From: DATFVA01 sp963745945
Lineage (GTDB): Bacteria > Bacteroidota > Ignavibacteria > Ignavibacteriales > Ignavibacteriaceae
NCBI GenBank assembly: GCA_963745945.1
Contig: CAVUZG010000004.1
Location: 1,922,001 to 1,986,000 of the forward strand
Direction: 5' to 3'
Length of the DNA: 64,000 bases
Below are positions 1-8,611 of this stretch, piece after piece. A model generated the notes under the pieces. That model searched no databases. It was not told where the DNA came from and saw only the letters and a list, made by a program, of their open reading frames with translations. A program made the position numbers and the translations under genes. Positions within the stretch are counted from its first letter, which is position 1. Each line of letters begins with the position of its first letter.

Positions 1-1
1 A

Positions 2-898
2 AATGGGTTATTAGCTGAACTTGGGAGAGAAAAATTATTTGAGCTTCATCTTGTGGGTATTTCAAAAGAAACAAAACAATCGACAGGATTATTTACGATC
101 AATCCTGATCTATTAATACAAAACGTTACCAAAACCGATTTAATTATTATCCCGGCATTGTTTGGCGATCAGAAAAAAGCAGTAGAACGTAATAAGGAAT
201 TTATTCCCTGGATAATTGAACAATACAAAAACGGGGCTGAGATAGCAAGCTTCTGCGTTGGCGCGTTTTTTCTTGCTTCAACCGGTTTACTTAATGGGAA
301 AACCTGTACGACTCACTGGCATTTTGCAAATGAATTCAGAACTATGTTTCCTGATGCCAATCTTGTTGATGATAAAATAATGACTGAAGATACCGGAATT
401 TATACAAGCGGAGGAGCATATTCATATTTAAATCTTCTCCTTTATTTAATTGAAAAATATGCCGGACGTGAAGTTGCTGTTTTAATTTCCAAATTATTTA
501 TGATTGATATTGACCGGAACAGCCAGTCCCCTTTTATAATGTTCAAAGGACAAAAAGAACATGAGGATGAGCGGATTAAAAAGGCACAGGAATTTATTGA
601 AAGCAATTACCGGGAAAAGATCACTGTTGAACAATTGGCTTCAACGCTTGCACTGAGCAGAAGAAATCTTGAACGAAGATTTAAAAAGGCAACGGCAAAT
701 ACAGTTGTGGAATATATTCAGCGAGTGAAAATTGAGGCGGCAAAAATTAGTCTTGAAACATCCCGTGAGAATATTAGCGAAGTGATGTATAAAGTAGGCT
801 ACAACGATACAAAAGCTTTTCGCACAACTTTTAAAAAAATTACCGGCTTGTCTCCTGTTCAATACAGAAATAAATATAACCGGGAATTGGCTGCTTAA
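2..898 (+). CDS. GlxA family transcriptional regulator (DJ-1/PfpI domain + AraC HTH), 5' partial
   Basis: The frame is open from base 2, so the true start lies upstream of the window; the GTG at 53 is only the first possible start codon inside. The first ~165 visible residues match the DJ-1/PfpI amidotransferase-like fold, with the elbow SFCVGAFFLASTGLLNGK that carries the family Cys. The last ~95 residues form a two-helix-turn-helix AraC DNA-binding domain (EQLASTLALSRRNLERRFKK, then ISEVMYKVGYNDTKAFRTTF). GlxA-type regulators usually control nearby metabolic or detoxification genes; the target is not visible here. It stands alone ahead of a methyltransferase. Confidence in the family is high; in any ligand, none. 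Confidence 0.93.
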   Translation, partial: NGLLAELGREKLFELHLVGISKETKQSTGLFTINPDLLIQNVTKTDLIIIPALFGDQKKAVERNKEFIPWIIEQYKNGAEIASFCVGAFFLASTGLLNGKTCTTHWHFANEFRTMFPDANLVDDKIMTEDTGIYTSGGAYSYLNLLLYLIEKYAGREVAVLISKLFMIDIDRNSQSPFIMFKGQKEHEDERIKKAQEFIESNYREKITVEQLASTLALSRRNLERRFKKATANTVVEYIQRVKIEAAKISLETSRENISEVMYKVGYNDTKAFRTTFKKITGLSPVQYRNKYNRELAA

Positions 899-903
899 AG
901 TTA

Positions 904-956
904 CTAACCATCGAGGTTAGCATTTCGCTGGCAGAGATTTAACCTCGAAGGTTAAA
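904..956. repeat. Two related palindromes (TAACC-N5-GGTTA) between two genes
   Basis: Two perfect inverted repeats sit between the AraC-type regulator and the methyltransferase. The first is CTAACC (904-909) / GGTTAG (915-920) with loop ATCGA. The second is TTTAACC (938-944) / GGTTAAA (950-956) with loop TCGAA. They share the core TAACC-N5-GGTTA and end 8 bp before the methyltransferase start at 965. They could be a paired operator or small hairpins. No T-tract follows, so a classic terminator is unlikely. Confidence 0.6.
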
Positions 957-964
957 TATAAACT

Positions 965-1591
965 ATGAATAATAAACAGGCATACAATCTCTGGTCGAAG
1001 CAGTACGACACAAATGATAACAAGACCCGTGACCTTGAAGCAAAAGCTTTGAGAGAAACTCTTGCTGAATTTGAGTTTAACAATTGCCTTGAAATCGGCT
1101 GTGGAACCGGAAAAAATACTGAATGGCTTTTGCAGAAAGTAAAATTAATTACTTGTGTTGATTTTTCAGAAAAGATGATTGCAAAAGCAAAAGAGAAAAT
1201 TAACTCTGAAAAGGTACAATTTGTTCTGACAGATATTACAAAGGACTGGAATTTTACAGTAGATAAATATGATATCGTAATCTTCAGTCTTGTACTTGAA
1301 CACGTTGAAGATCTCAATCACATATTTAAAGAAGCTGCCAGTGTTTTATTACCGGGTGGAATAATTTACATAGGCGAACTCCATCCCTACAAGCAATACA
1401 TGGGAACAAAAGCAAGATTTGAAACTGAAGAGGGTTTACAGGTTTTAGATTGTTACACCCACAATATTTCTGATTTTATTCATTCAGCAAATAAAAATGG
1501 ATGTGAAGTTGCATACTTAAATGAATATTTTGACGAACCTGAGAAATCATCTGTACCGCGTTTATTAACCATTCTCTTTAATAAAAGATAA
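965..1591 (+). CDS. Class I SAM-dependent methyltransferase
   Basis: A 208-residue protein with a seven-strand Rossmann methyltransferase core. SAM motif I is CLEIGCGTGKNTEWL near residues 39-53, the acidic motif II is TCVDFSEKMIAKAKEK, and DIVIFSLVLEHVED is the post-II strand seen in Methyltransf_11/25 families. The start ATG at 965 follows directly on the palindrome at 938-956. The substrate cannot be told from sequence; small-molecule or quinone-type methyltransferases share this layout. It is flanked by unrelated genes, so there is no pathway context. Confidence 0.88.
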   Translation: MNNKQAYNLWSKQYDTNDNKTRDLEAKALRETLAEFEFNNCLEIGCGTGKNTEWLLQKVKLITCVDFSEKMIAKAKEKINSEKVQFVLTDITKDWNFTVDKYDIVIFSLVLEHVEDLNHIFKEAASVLLPGGIIYIGELHPYKQYMGTKARFETEEGLQVLDCYTHNISDFIHSANKNGCEVAYLNEYFDEPEKSSVPRLLTILFNKR

Positions 1592-1681
1592 CTTCGGGTA
1601 TTTGCTCAAATCATTTAATAATTACTTTAATCCTGTTAATGTATATTTGTTGCTCAATTATGCTATTTAAAATTTTAAAAT

Positions 1682-3581
1682 ATGTCCGATAATATTGCCC
1701 CTGTTATATTAACTGCTCTTGAACTGGAAGTACATTTCGGTGAGCAAATCATTTTAGACAAAGCATCATTAAGTGTGCATGAAGGTGACCGGATCGGATT
1801 AGTCGGAAGAAACGGTGCAGGCAAATCAACTTTTCTGAAAATCGTTTCCGGGTTAATGCTTCCGGATTCCGGTGAAGTGGCAAAAAAGAGAAATCTTGTA
1901 ACCGGATTTCTTTCACAGGAATTTACTTTAGATGAATCAAAAAACGTTTATGAAAATATTTTATCAGGTGCCGAACAGGAACTGGATTTAATAAAAGAAT
2001 ATGAACAGACTCCTTTCGATTCACCTAAAAAACATCATCTTGAAGAAACTATTCTTCGTATGGATTCATGGAATCTTGAAAAGCGGATTAAGGTACTTAC
2101 AAAATCTTTGGATGCACCGGATATTGACAGGAATATTACGGAATTATCAGGTGGTGAAAAAAGGCGTGTCGCTCTTTGCCGTGCATTAATTTCCAATCCT
2201 GATTTGCTGATTCTTGATGAACCTACAAATCATCTAGATACAAATTCAATTGAGTGGCTTGAGGATTTTCTCGCAGGCTATAAAGGAACGTGCATATTTG
2301 TTACACATGACCGTTATTTTCTCGACAGGATAGCAAACAGAATTGTTGAGCTTTCTTCGGGAACATTTTTTTCTCACCCGGGAAATTATACAGAGTATCT
2401 TATTAACAAAACAGAAAGACAGGCAGTTAAAGAGGTTGAAGAACGTAAGCGACAACTTTTTTTGAAGCGTGAATTAGAATGGGTAAGACGCGGTCCGAGG
2501 GCAAGAAGAACAAAAGCCAAAAGCAGGCTGGATAATTTTTATGAGGTTATCCAGCCAGACAAATAATGAAGTTGAGCTTGATGTAGATTTAATAATTCCT
2601 CCATCAGAGCGATTGGGTAAAAAAGTTGTTGAGCTGAAAAACGTTGGAATAAAGCTTGGTGATAATGTTCTGTTTGATCATTTTAATTTTAACTTCGAAG
2701 CAGGTAAAAAAATAGGTGTGGTTGGAAATAACGGGGTTGGGAAAACAACTTTGCTTAAAATCATTTTGGGAGAAATTACTCCAACAATCGGAATTGTTGA
2801 AACAGGCGAAACAACTGAGTTTAACTATGTTGATCAGTCGCGTCTGCTGTTAAATGATGATGATTCTGTTATCAGTGCAATTGGTGAGGGAAATGATGTT
2901 ATAAAATTCGGCAGATACCAGTTAAGTGTGTGGACATACTTAAGACGTTTTCTTTTTTCAGATGATAAAATAAATACGCAGGTGGGTAAACTTTCCGGAG
3001 GAGAAAAAAGCAGGCTTACACTTGCAAAGATTTTAGCAAGAGGCGGAAATTTTCTTATGCTCGATGAGCCTACAAACGACCTTGACCTTCCTACTTTAAG
3101 AATACTTGAAGAAGCGTTGATATCTTTTGAAGGATGTGTTATGGTTGTTAGTCACGATAGATATTTTCTGAACAGAACCTGTAATGGGATTCTGGCTTTA
3201 GAGGGTGAAAAGGAAATTTATTACAGCGAAGGTGATTATGATTACTATATCAAAAAAAGGAAACAGCGTGAAAAAGAAAATGAAGATGCGAAGCCAAAAG
3301 AAAAAAAAGAAATATTAAGCGGCGTATCCCGCAATAAGTCTAAAACTAAAAAGCTAAGCTATAAAGATGCTTTGGAGCTTGATCAGATTGAAGAAAAGAT
3401 AATAAATGCTGAATCAGAAGTTGAAAGAATAGAAAAAATATTTACCTCTCCTGATTTTTACCAGAAGTATGCAGAACAGACAAATGAGTTGAATAAACAA
3501 CTTGAAGAAGCGAAGGCAAAAGTAAAGAAACTTTATGAGAGATGGGATGAACTGGAGAAGATGAAAGAAGAACTTTCTTAA
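1682..3581 (+). CDS. uup: ABC-F family ATPase, Uup-like (one internal frameshift)
   Basis: This is a soluble ABC-F protein with two ATPase domains and a C-terminal coiled coil; family members act on ribosomes or nucleic acids rather than as transporters. Domain 1 has Walker A GRNGAGKST (residues 42-50), signature LSGGEKRR (155-162) and Walker B LLILDEPTNHLD. Domain 2 has GNNGVGKTT, LSGGEKSR and LMLDEPTNDLD. The Lys-rich tail with a predicted coiled coil matches the Uup C-terminal domain. The two halves lie in different frames that overlap at 2541-2566. Removing one A from the AAA at about 2561-2563 restores a single ~630-residue protein, so a one-base insertion or sequencing error is the simplest reading. 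Its stop overlaps the convergent gene by 4 bp. Confidence 0.88.
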
Positions 3582-4786
3582 GAACTTAAGTTCTCCGGGG
3601 ATTCAGTGTATTTCTTTTTCCTGCTTCCCTCATAGCTGTCAATCTGCAGCAGCACACCTTCAAGTGTGCCGTTATCGAGATGTATTCTATGGGAGGTCTT
3701 TAGTCCTATATGTTTCCGCAATTCTTTTTCGCCTGTATAAATAAATGCAGTCGTTCCCTTGCAGTTGGTTTTAAGGTAATCCCCTAATTCTTTATAAAGA
3801 GCTTTTACCTCATCCATTTTTCCAAGCCGCACACCATAAGGCGGGTTTACTATAATTGTTCCGTTCTCAAAACTTTTTAAATCCTGGAATGCTCTACTGG
3901 ACAGATCGACAGATTCAGAATAAGGAAGACGGGAAAGATTATCTTTGGCTAAGTCAATTGCCTCACGAGATTTGTCACTCCCGCGGATTATATTTTTCGG
4001 CAACGGACGGATTTTGCTGTCGTATTCCTCCCTTACACTCCTCCAAACTTCTTTGTCAAAGTCGGGCATATTCACAAATCCGAATTTCTTTCTCAGCTTC
4101 TGTGCGGGTATCCTGCAGTAATGCATCAGAGCCTCGCACAATATTGTTCCAGAGCCGCACATCGGATCCAATAATGGATTCTGTCCGTCCCATTTGCTTA
4201 ATCGTATTAGAGCCGCAGCAAGTGTCTCCTGCATCGGTGCTTTCCCGGCAAGCAGTCTGTAGCCTCTTTTGTGTAATGATTCACCGGAAGTATCAAGACT
4301 AATCACTGCCGTATCTTTATCAATGTGAAGATTAAAACGCACATCGGGATTATTCAATTCGACGTTGGGACGCTTTCCATATTTATCCCTGAAGTAATCT
4401 GCAATCGAGTCCTTCAGAAGTTGCGAAGCATACAGCGAATTTGTGATTTTACTTTTAGAAACCGAAGCGCTGATAGCAAAAGTTTTTTCATTCGATAAAA
4501 AATCCTCCCAGTGTATTTTCTTTGCTCTCTGGTAAAGCACGTTTGTGGTATGACATTGGAAAGTAACTAAAGGAGCCAGCACTCTTGACAGCAGACGTGA
4601 CGTATAATTTATTTTATAAAGAGTCGACGAATCAGCTTTAAAATATACACCCTTGTATGCTGTTTTAGTTTCTGAAGCCCCAAGTTCAATTAATTCTTCT
4701 TCACAAAGGTCTTCCATCTTCCCGGTTACCTGCGCGAAAAATCCTTTTTCTTTATACTCGTACATAATATTATTTTTTGTAGTCAC
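3578..4786 (-). CDS. THUMP-domain class I SAM RNA methyltransferase (RlmL N-terminal/YpsC type)
   Basis: A 402-residue protein with an N-terminal ferredoxin-like and THUMP region (about 1-165) for RNA binding and a C-terminal methyltransferase. The SAM-binding loop is PLLDPMCGSGTILCEAL and the catalytic N6/N2-amino methylase motif is IIVNPPYG. The family methylates guanine N2 in rRNA (RlmL-like). The first Met (4786) overlaps the upstream acetyltransferase gene by 17 bp; the Met at residue 8 (MYEYKEKG) is a credible alternative start. It converges on the ABC-F gene with a 4-bp overlap of stop codons. Confidence 0.9.
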   Translation of the reverse strand: MTTKNNIMYEYKEKGFFAQVTGKMEDLCEEELIELGASETKTAYKGVYFKADSSTLYKINYTSRLLSRVLAPLVTFQCHTTNVLYQRAKKIHWEDFLSNEKTFAISASVSKSKITNSLYASQLLKDSIADYFRDKYGKRPNVELNNPDVRFNLHIDKDTAVISLDTSGESLHKRGYRLLAGKAPMQETLAAALIRLSKWDGQNPLLDPMCGSGTILCEALMHYCRIPAQKLRKKFGFVNMPDFDKEVWRSVREEYDSKIRPLPKNIIRGSDKSREAIDLAKDNLSRLPYSESVDLSSRAFQDLKSFENGTIIVNPPYGVRLGKMDEVKALYKELGDYLKTNCKGTTAFIYTGEKELRKHIGLKTSHRIHLDNGTLEGVLLQIDSYEGSRKKKYTESPENLSS

Positions 4787-5330
4787 TGACTAATAAAGAA
4801 TAAATAGCGGAGTCTAAAAAATTTCCGTTGTAATAATAGTTTTCTTTAAAGTAAGCTTCCCGGGTGAAATTATTCCTTTCGAGCAGTTTTATAGATGCTG
4901 CATTACCCGGATTTACATTTGCTTCTATTGAATGAAGTTTCATTACATTAAATCCGTAATTGATAACTTCCAAAACTGCTTCATTCATTATTCCTTTCCC
5001 CCAATAATCAGGATGCAGGTTATAACCAATTTCTGCTCTGTAATGTTCTTTTTGGATATTCCAGAGACATATAGTTCCTATTAATTTAGAATTGCGGGTT
5101 AAGGTTATTGCCCAGGTAACGGCATCCGCACTATTTTCCAGTTCAGAAATTTTTTTAATAAACTCGTATGCATCATCCAATGATTCAGCGGGTGCTTTGT
5201 CCAGATACCTCATTACTCTTTCATCTGACCTGAGAAAGAAAATCTCATTAACATCACTTTTATCTACCTGTCTTAAAAGTAATTTTTTGCTATTAATTAC
5301 CGGAAACGGATTGAAGTTTATATTTAACAT
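4770..5330 (-). CDS. GNAT family N-acetyltransferase, RimJ/RimL type
   Basis: A 186-residue GNAT protein of the Acetyltransf_3 group. It opens with the LLLRQVDKSDVNEIFFLRSD strand-helix typical of RimJ/RimL, has the IGYNLHPDYWGKGIMNEAV acetyl-CoA loop (pattern Q/R-x-x-G-x-G/A), and ends with VNPGNAASIKLLERNNF. Relatives acetylate ribosomal-protein N-termini or small amines; the substrate here is unknown. It sits in a tight minus-strand run: 1 bp separates it from the upstream epimerase stop, and it overlaps the RNA methyltransferase start. Confidence 0.88.
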   Translation of the reverse strand: MLNINFNPFPVINSKKLLLRQVDKSDVNEIFFLRSDERVMRYLDKAPAESLDDAYEFIKKISELENSADAVTWAITLTRNSKLIGTICLWNIQKEHYRAEIGYNLHPDYWGKGIMNEAVLEVINYGFNVMKLHSIEANVNPGNAASIKLLERNNFTREAYFKENYYYNGNFLDSAIYSLLVSDYKK

Positions 5331-5991
5331 TTATTTCTGAGCTAATAATTTAATATCCGGAACTTCCAATACATTTTTGCCATATCCTTGAGTAACCGAC
5401 TTTATCATCGCAAGCCCGATTTCTTTTAAACTACATATATATTTTGGAAGGAAGAGTTTTATGAACGGAATTAGTGGTGCTAAAAATTTATACGGGGTTA
5501 AAGTATTTTTTAATCCCTTAGTCGGAGTTATTAACGCGGGACGAAACATATAAGCTTTGGGAAAAAGTTTTAGCAGATAATTTTCGGTTTTTCCTTTCAC
5601 TCTCGCCCACATCAACTTTCCTTTTTCTGTTCCGTCTGTTCCGGAACCGGAAACATAACAGAAAGTCATTTCAGGATTAAGTTTAGCAAGTGTATCAGCA
5701 AAAGTTTTAGTCAGGTCAAACGTAATTTTACTGTATTCCTTTTCACTTTTTCTAACTGATGTTGTGCCCAAGCAGAAAAAGCAGGCATTGTAACCTGAAA
5801 GTTGATTTTCAATTTCAGTGATGTCGTAAAAATTATTATGAATAATCTCTTTTAATTTCGGATGTTCAATATTGCCGGGTCTTCCTGTTAATTACCAATA
5901 CAGATTCCACGTCGGGATGATTAAGACATTCGTGAAGAACTCCTTCACCAACCATCCCTGTAGTTCCGGTTATGATTGTTTTAATTTTCAT
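5331..5991 (-). CDS. NAD(P)-binding epimerase-like protein (frameshifted)
   Basis: Reconstructed from two frames. The N-terminus begins at ATG 5991-5989 with the dinucleotide-binding motif IITGTTGMVGEGVLHE. It runs into a stop near 5870 after an extra base in the minus-strand run aagacccggc (about 5879). Removing one base there restores a continuous protein: NRKPGNIEHPKLKEI joins onto the 146-residue downstream part, which holds the YSKITFDLT helix and a long hydrophobic C-terminal region. The family is atypical short-chain NAD(P)H-binding proteins annotated as epimerases. About 219 residues in total. A single-base insertion or sequence error is likely; the rest shows no decay. Confidence 0.75.
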
Positions 5992-6013
5992 TTATTAATT
6001 TTTTATTAAAATT

Positions 6014-6751
6014 CTATTTCTTATTTCTCACATACACTAATTTAAATCTTCCTTTCTGACTCTCCGCGATTTCAAACTTATTTGTGGAATTAATAAGCGG
6101 GGTAAGTTTCTGAAATCCATAGTTCCTCGGATCAAAATTAGGCTGTTTTTTTTGCAGGAGATTTCCAACATCTCCCAAAAATGCCCAGCCGTCTTCATCT
6201 GCAAGATCGGATATTGTTGATGAGATCAATTTAATTAAAACGGGAGTGATTTTTTCAATTTCATTTTTCTTAGCATTCTTCTCTTTAGAAACATCAGTTT
6301 CATTTTCATCAGACCTGTTTTTAAGAATCTCTATGTAGATGAATTTATCACAGGCAACAATAAATGGTTCGGGTGTTTTCTTTTCCCCTATTCCGTAAAC
6401 TTTCATTCCAGCTTCGCGAAGTCTTGTTGCAAGTCTTGTGAAATCACTATCGCTCGAGACCAGGCAGAAACCATCAACTTTTTCAGAATACAAAATATCC
6501 ATTGCGTCTATTATCATCGCCGAATCAGTAGCATTTTTCCCTGTTGTATAGCCGTATTGCTGAATTGGCGTTATAGCATTTTCGAGGAGAAGATTTTTCC
6601 ACCTGGAAGGATTTGGTCTTGTCCAGTCAGCGTAAATTCTTTTAATAGTCGGGCTACCATACTTTGCAATCTCTTCCATCATCTCTTTAACATAAGCGGA
6701 AGGAATATTATCCCCGTCAATCAGCACTGCTAACTTTAAATCAGTTTCCAT
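6014..6751 (-). CDS. NYN domain protein with C-terminal OST-HTH/LOTUS domain (LabA/DUF88 family)
   Basis: A 245-residue protein. The N-terminal NYN (PIN-fold) nuclease-like domain shows conserved acidic positions in VLIDGDNIP, KNATDSAMIIDAMD and LVSSDSDFTRLATRLREAG. After a Lys/Glu-rich linker (about 150-170), residues ~170-240 match the OST-HTH/LOTUS fold, including GWAFLGDVGNLLQKKQPNFD and YGFQKLTPLI, which in other proteins binds RNA. This bacterial architecture is presumed to be an RNase or RNA-binding factor, but no substrate can be read from the sequence. It is followed after a 240-bp gap by the YitT gene. Confidence 0.87.
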   Translation of the reverse strand: METDLKLAVLIDGDNIPSAYVKEMMEEIAKYGSPTIKRIYADWTRPNPSRWKNLLLENAITPIQQYGYTTGKNATDSAMIIDAMDILYSEKVDGFCLVSSDSDFTRLATRLREAGMKVYGIGEKKTPEPFIVACDKFIYIEILKNRSDENETDVSKEKNAKKNEIEKITPVLIKLISSTISDLADEDGWAFLGDVGNLLQKKQPNFDPRNYGFQKLTPLINSTNKFEIAESQKGRFKLVYVRNKK

Positions 6752-6848
6752 TCAATTTCTTTTATTGTTTGTTTTAAATTAATCAAAGTAGAAAATAGGA
6801 AAAATAATGGTTAAAGGTTGTAATCCTGTGTCAATTCATCTTTAGGAG

Positions 6849-6980
6849 TTATTCCGGGTATTCTTTCGGGCTGGTGTCCAATATATGAGTTCATCCAACT
6901 TCAATATTTTCTTTTGCAAGTTCAGGATCACTTGCAGTGAAAGTTTCTAATCCGGTATGAGTTAGAAAAAGATTAATTTC
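6849..6980 (-). pseudogene. AHSA1/SRPBCC-domain C-terminal remnant
   Basis: The minus strand encodes a degraded tail of an AHSA1-like (SRPBCC/START fold) protein. LTHTGLETF and DPELAKENIEVG are followed by an in-frame TGA where the family has Trp, then THILDTSPKEYPE and a stop at 6851-6849. There is no upstream part of the gene: the preceding sequence is the 3' end of the YitT gene. About 43 codons remain. Identification rests on pattern memory of the family C-terminus (HEGLE...WTYxL..L..YLE), so it is moderately sure. Confidence 0.55.
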
Positions 6981-7943
6981 ATTTCCCCAGCTTCAATCTT
7001 TTAATCATTCCTCCCTTAGTGTCTTTAATATTATTTTTAATGATGAATGCGGATTGATCAATCCTGTCTATTTCATTTTGAAGACGGGCAATTTCAAGCC
7101 GGGTAACTACCGTATAAAGTATATCAACAGATTTTAATTCTTTTCCATCCGGAGAGAATCCTTTTTCCCCCTTATAAATTGTTGCCCCGTGTCCAAGTTC
7201 TTCAGTTACCATCCTTCTTATCTTTTCGCTTTTATCTGAAATAATAGTAATACCTGTGTACTCCTCAATTCCTTCAATTATAAAGTCAACAGTTTTAGCA
7301 GCAGCGTAATATGTAAGAATTGCATAAAGGGCAACTTCAACGGATAAAACGTAGGCGCCAACAGAAAAAATAATTACATTAAAAATTAAAATAATATCAC
7401 CGATTGTTTGTCCGGATTTTTTACTTAAATAGATAGCGAGTACTTCTGTACCATCGAGAACACCGCCGCCGCGAACGGTTAATCCGATTCCTGCTCCAAG
7501 AAAGAAGCCGCCAAAAGCCGCAACAAGAAGTTTATCAGAAGTTACGACCGGGTAATCAATAAAATAAACTACCAGCGCTAAACCAATAATTGCCAGTATG
7601 CTTTTTACAGCAAACTGTTGTGCCGATCTGTTTATAACCAATGAATAATAAATGGAAGATTTATTATTACCAATAAAATGAAAGAGTTCAACTCCAGAAA
7701 CTTCGGCGATAAAAGTGAAATTCCAGTTACACCGCCATCAATAAATGAATTGGGCAGAAGAAAACCTTTTAGCCCAAAACCGGCAAGAAGAAACCCCGCG
7801 GTTATAAGTACGAATTCCTTGAAAAACTGTATCAGCTTTAGTTTCATTAAATCAATTTCTCTGATGATGCTGTCCTCATCTACCCTGGTCTTTTTGTCAC
7901 TAAGGGCAAATCGAGTGAATATTGTTTGAAATATAGGATTCAT
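6979..7943 (-). CDS. YitT family membrane protein (DUF161 + DUF2179), frameshifted
   Basis: Two adjacent frames together make one YitT protein of about 320 residues: several hydrophobic helices (FVLITAGFLLAGFGLKGFL, then AFGGFFLGAGIGLTVRGGG) followed by a cytosolic DUF2179 domain near the C-terminus (LGHGATIYKGEKGF). The frame changes by two bases in total near 7625-7650. Two one-base insertions about 25 bp apart would restore the usual GYKQIGTQFAVKS stretch. The family is of unknown function. The short N-terminal extension before the first helix contains an acidic segment. Confidence 0.82.
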
Positions 7944-8051
7944 TTTTTGCCTTAGCCTACTGTCCGGTGACTATTAAAAATAATTTTGGGAAATATAATC
8001 AGATTATGAACCGAAGATAAGGCGAGCAGTCTTAATTTGCAATTTATCCCG

Positions 8052-8095
8052 GCCGCAGGGCGGTGGCACAATAGCCGCAGAGCGGCGACACAACT
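8052..8095. repeat. Tandem pair of 22-bp GC-rich units, each a mini-hairpin
   Basis: Two adjacent 22-bp units (8052-8073 and 8074-8095) differ at about four positions. Each contains a short hairpin, GCCGC-AGA-GCGGC in the second unit. The pair is bracketed by the inverted repeat AATTTGC (8034-8040) / GCAAATT (8098-8104). They stand out as a GC-rich island in AT-rich intergenic DNA. Function unknown. Confidence 0.6.
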
Positions 8096-8126
8096 TAGCA
8101 AATTGAAAAAGTATCTCTCCTGTAAA

Positions 8127-8237
8127 TCAGATCTTCAGCCTGCCCGCTGATTCAACCCTGTGTTTCCTTCCGCACTTGGGACATGTAATCTCGGGACTGT
8201 TCATTCCGAATCCCGGCGGCATCTTTATCTTTAATCC
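8127..8237 (-). pseudogene. 3'-end fragment of the M48 protease gene (duplicate of 12229-12340)
   Basis: The minus strand here encodes 36 codons, KIKMPPGFGMN then PEITCPKCGRKHRVESAGR, ending in KI-stop. This is nearly identical to the C-terminal zinc ribbon of the protease gene at 12229-13469. Upstream of the glycine codon the similarity stops. The fragment has no start and only one of the ribbon's two CxxC pairs, so it is a dead duplicate. The two copies lie in the same orientation and bracket the two T9SS cargo genes. Confidence 0.9.
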
Positions 8238-8611
8238 GTTGAGGGTTGTCTTAATTTCTGATTTGACTTTGATGCACGCATTAACTAATATTACCAGAAA
8301 TAATTGCGGGATTCAGTACAGGCGGAATGCATAGTAAATACTGATCGGGGAATATATGGTTCAGTTTCTCATTTACTTTGGCACGATATTTAACTCTCTC
8401 TCTCTCTCTCTGCGGATACAAAGATGAACCGGGATTTATGTGCCCCGGGTTGTTCCCTGCAGATGAATTCTTTCAGTTTCTCATCTCTTATTTGCCAATT
8501 CCGGCAATTGTTAATTGTTCGTTACTCATTTCTAATTATTTCCCTACAGGTTTTACATAGCTTTGAAAAAATGAAAGTTTATTTCTTTCCATATCTATTT
8601 TTAAAGGAAAA
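8238..8611. other. Intergenic region with a (CT)9 tract
   Basis: No credible gene is seen. The short open frames here are rich in Ser/Leu/Phe from biased composition. The region contains an 18-base CT dinucleotide run (8394-8411) and a 13-bp direct repeat TTCAGTTTCTCAT at about 8360 and 8473. It presumably includes the promoter of the downstream cargo gene. A purine-rich Shine-Dalgarno (AAAGGAAA) lies just before the ATG at 8612. Confidence 0.5.

Noticed and set aside
2541..2566. Programmed ribosomal frameshift in the ABC-F gene
   Set aside because: There is no slippery heptamer with downstream structure, and the same kind of one-base break recurs in many unrelated genes.
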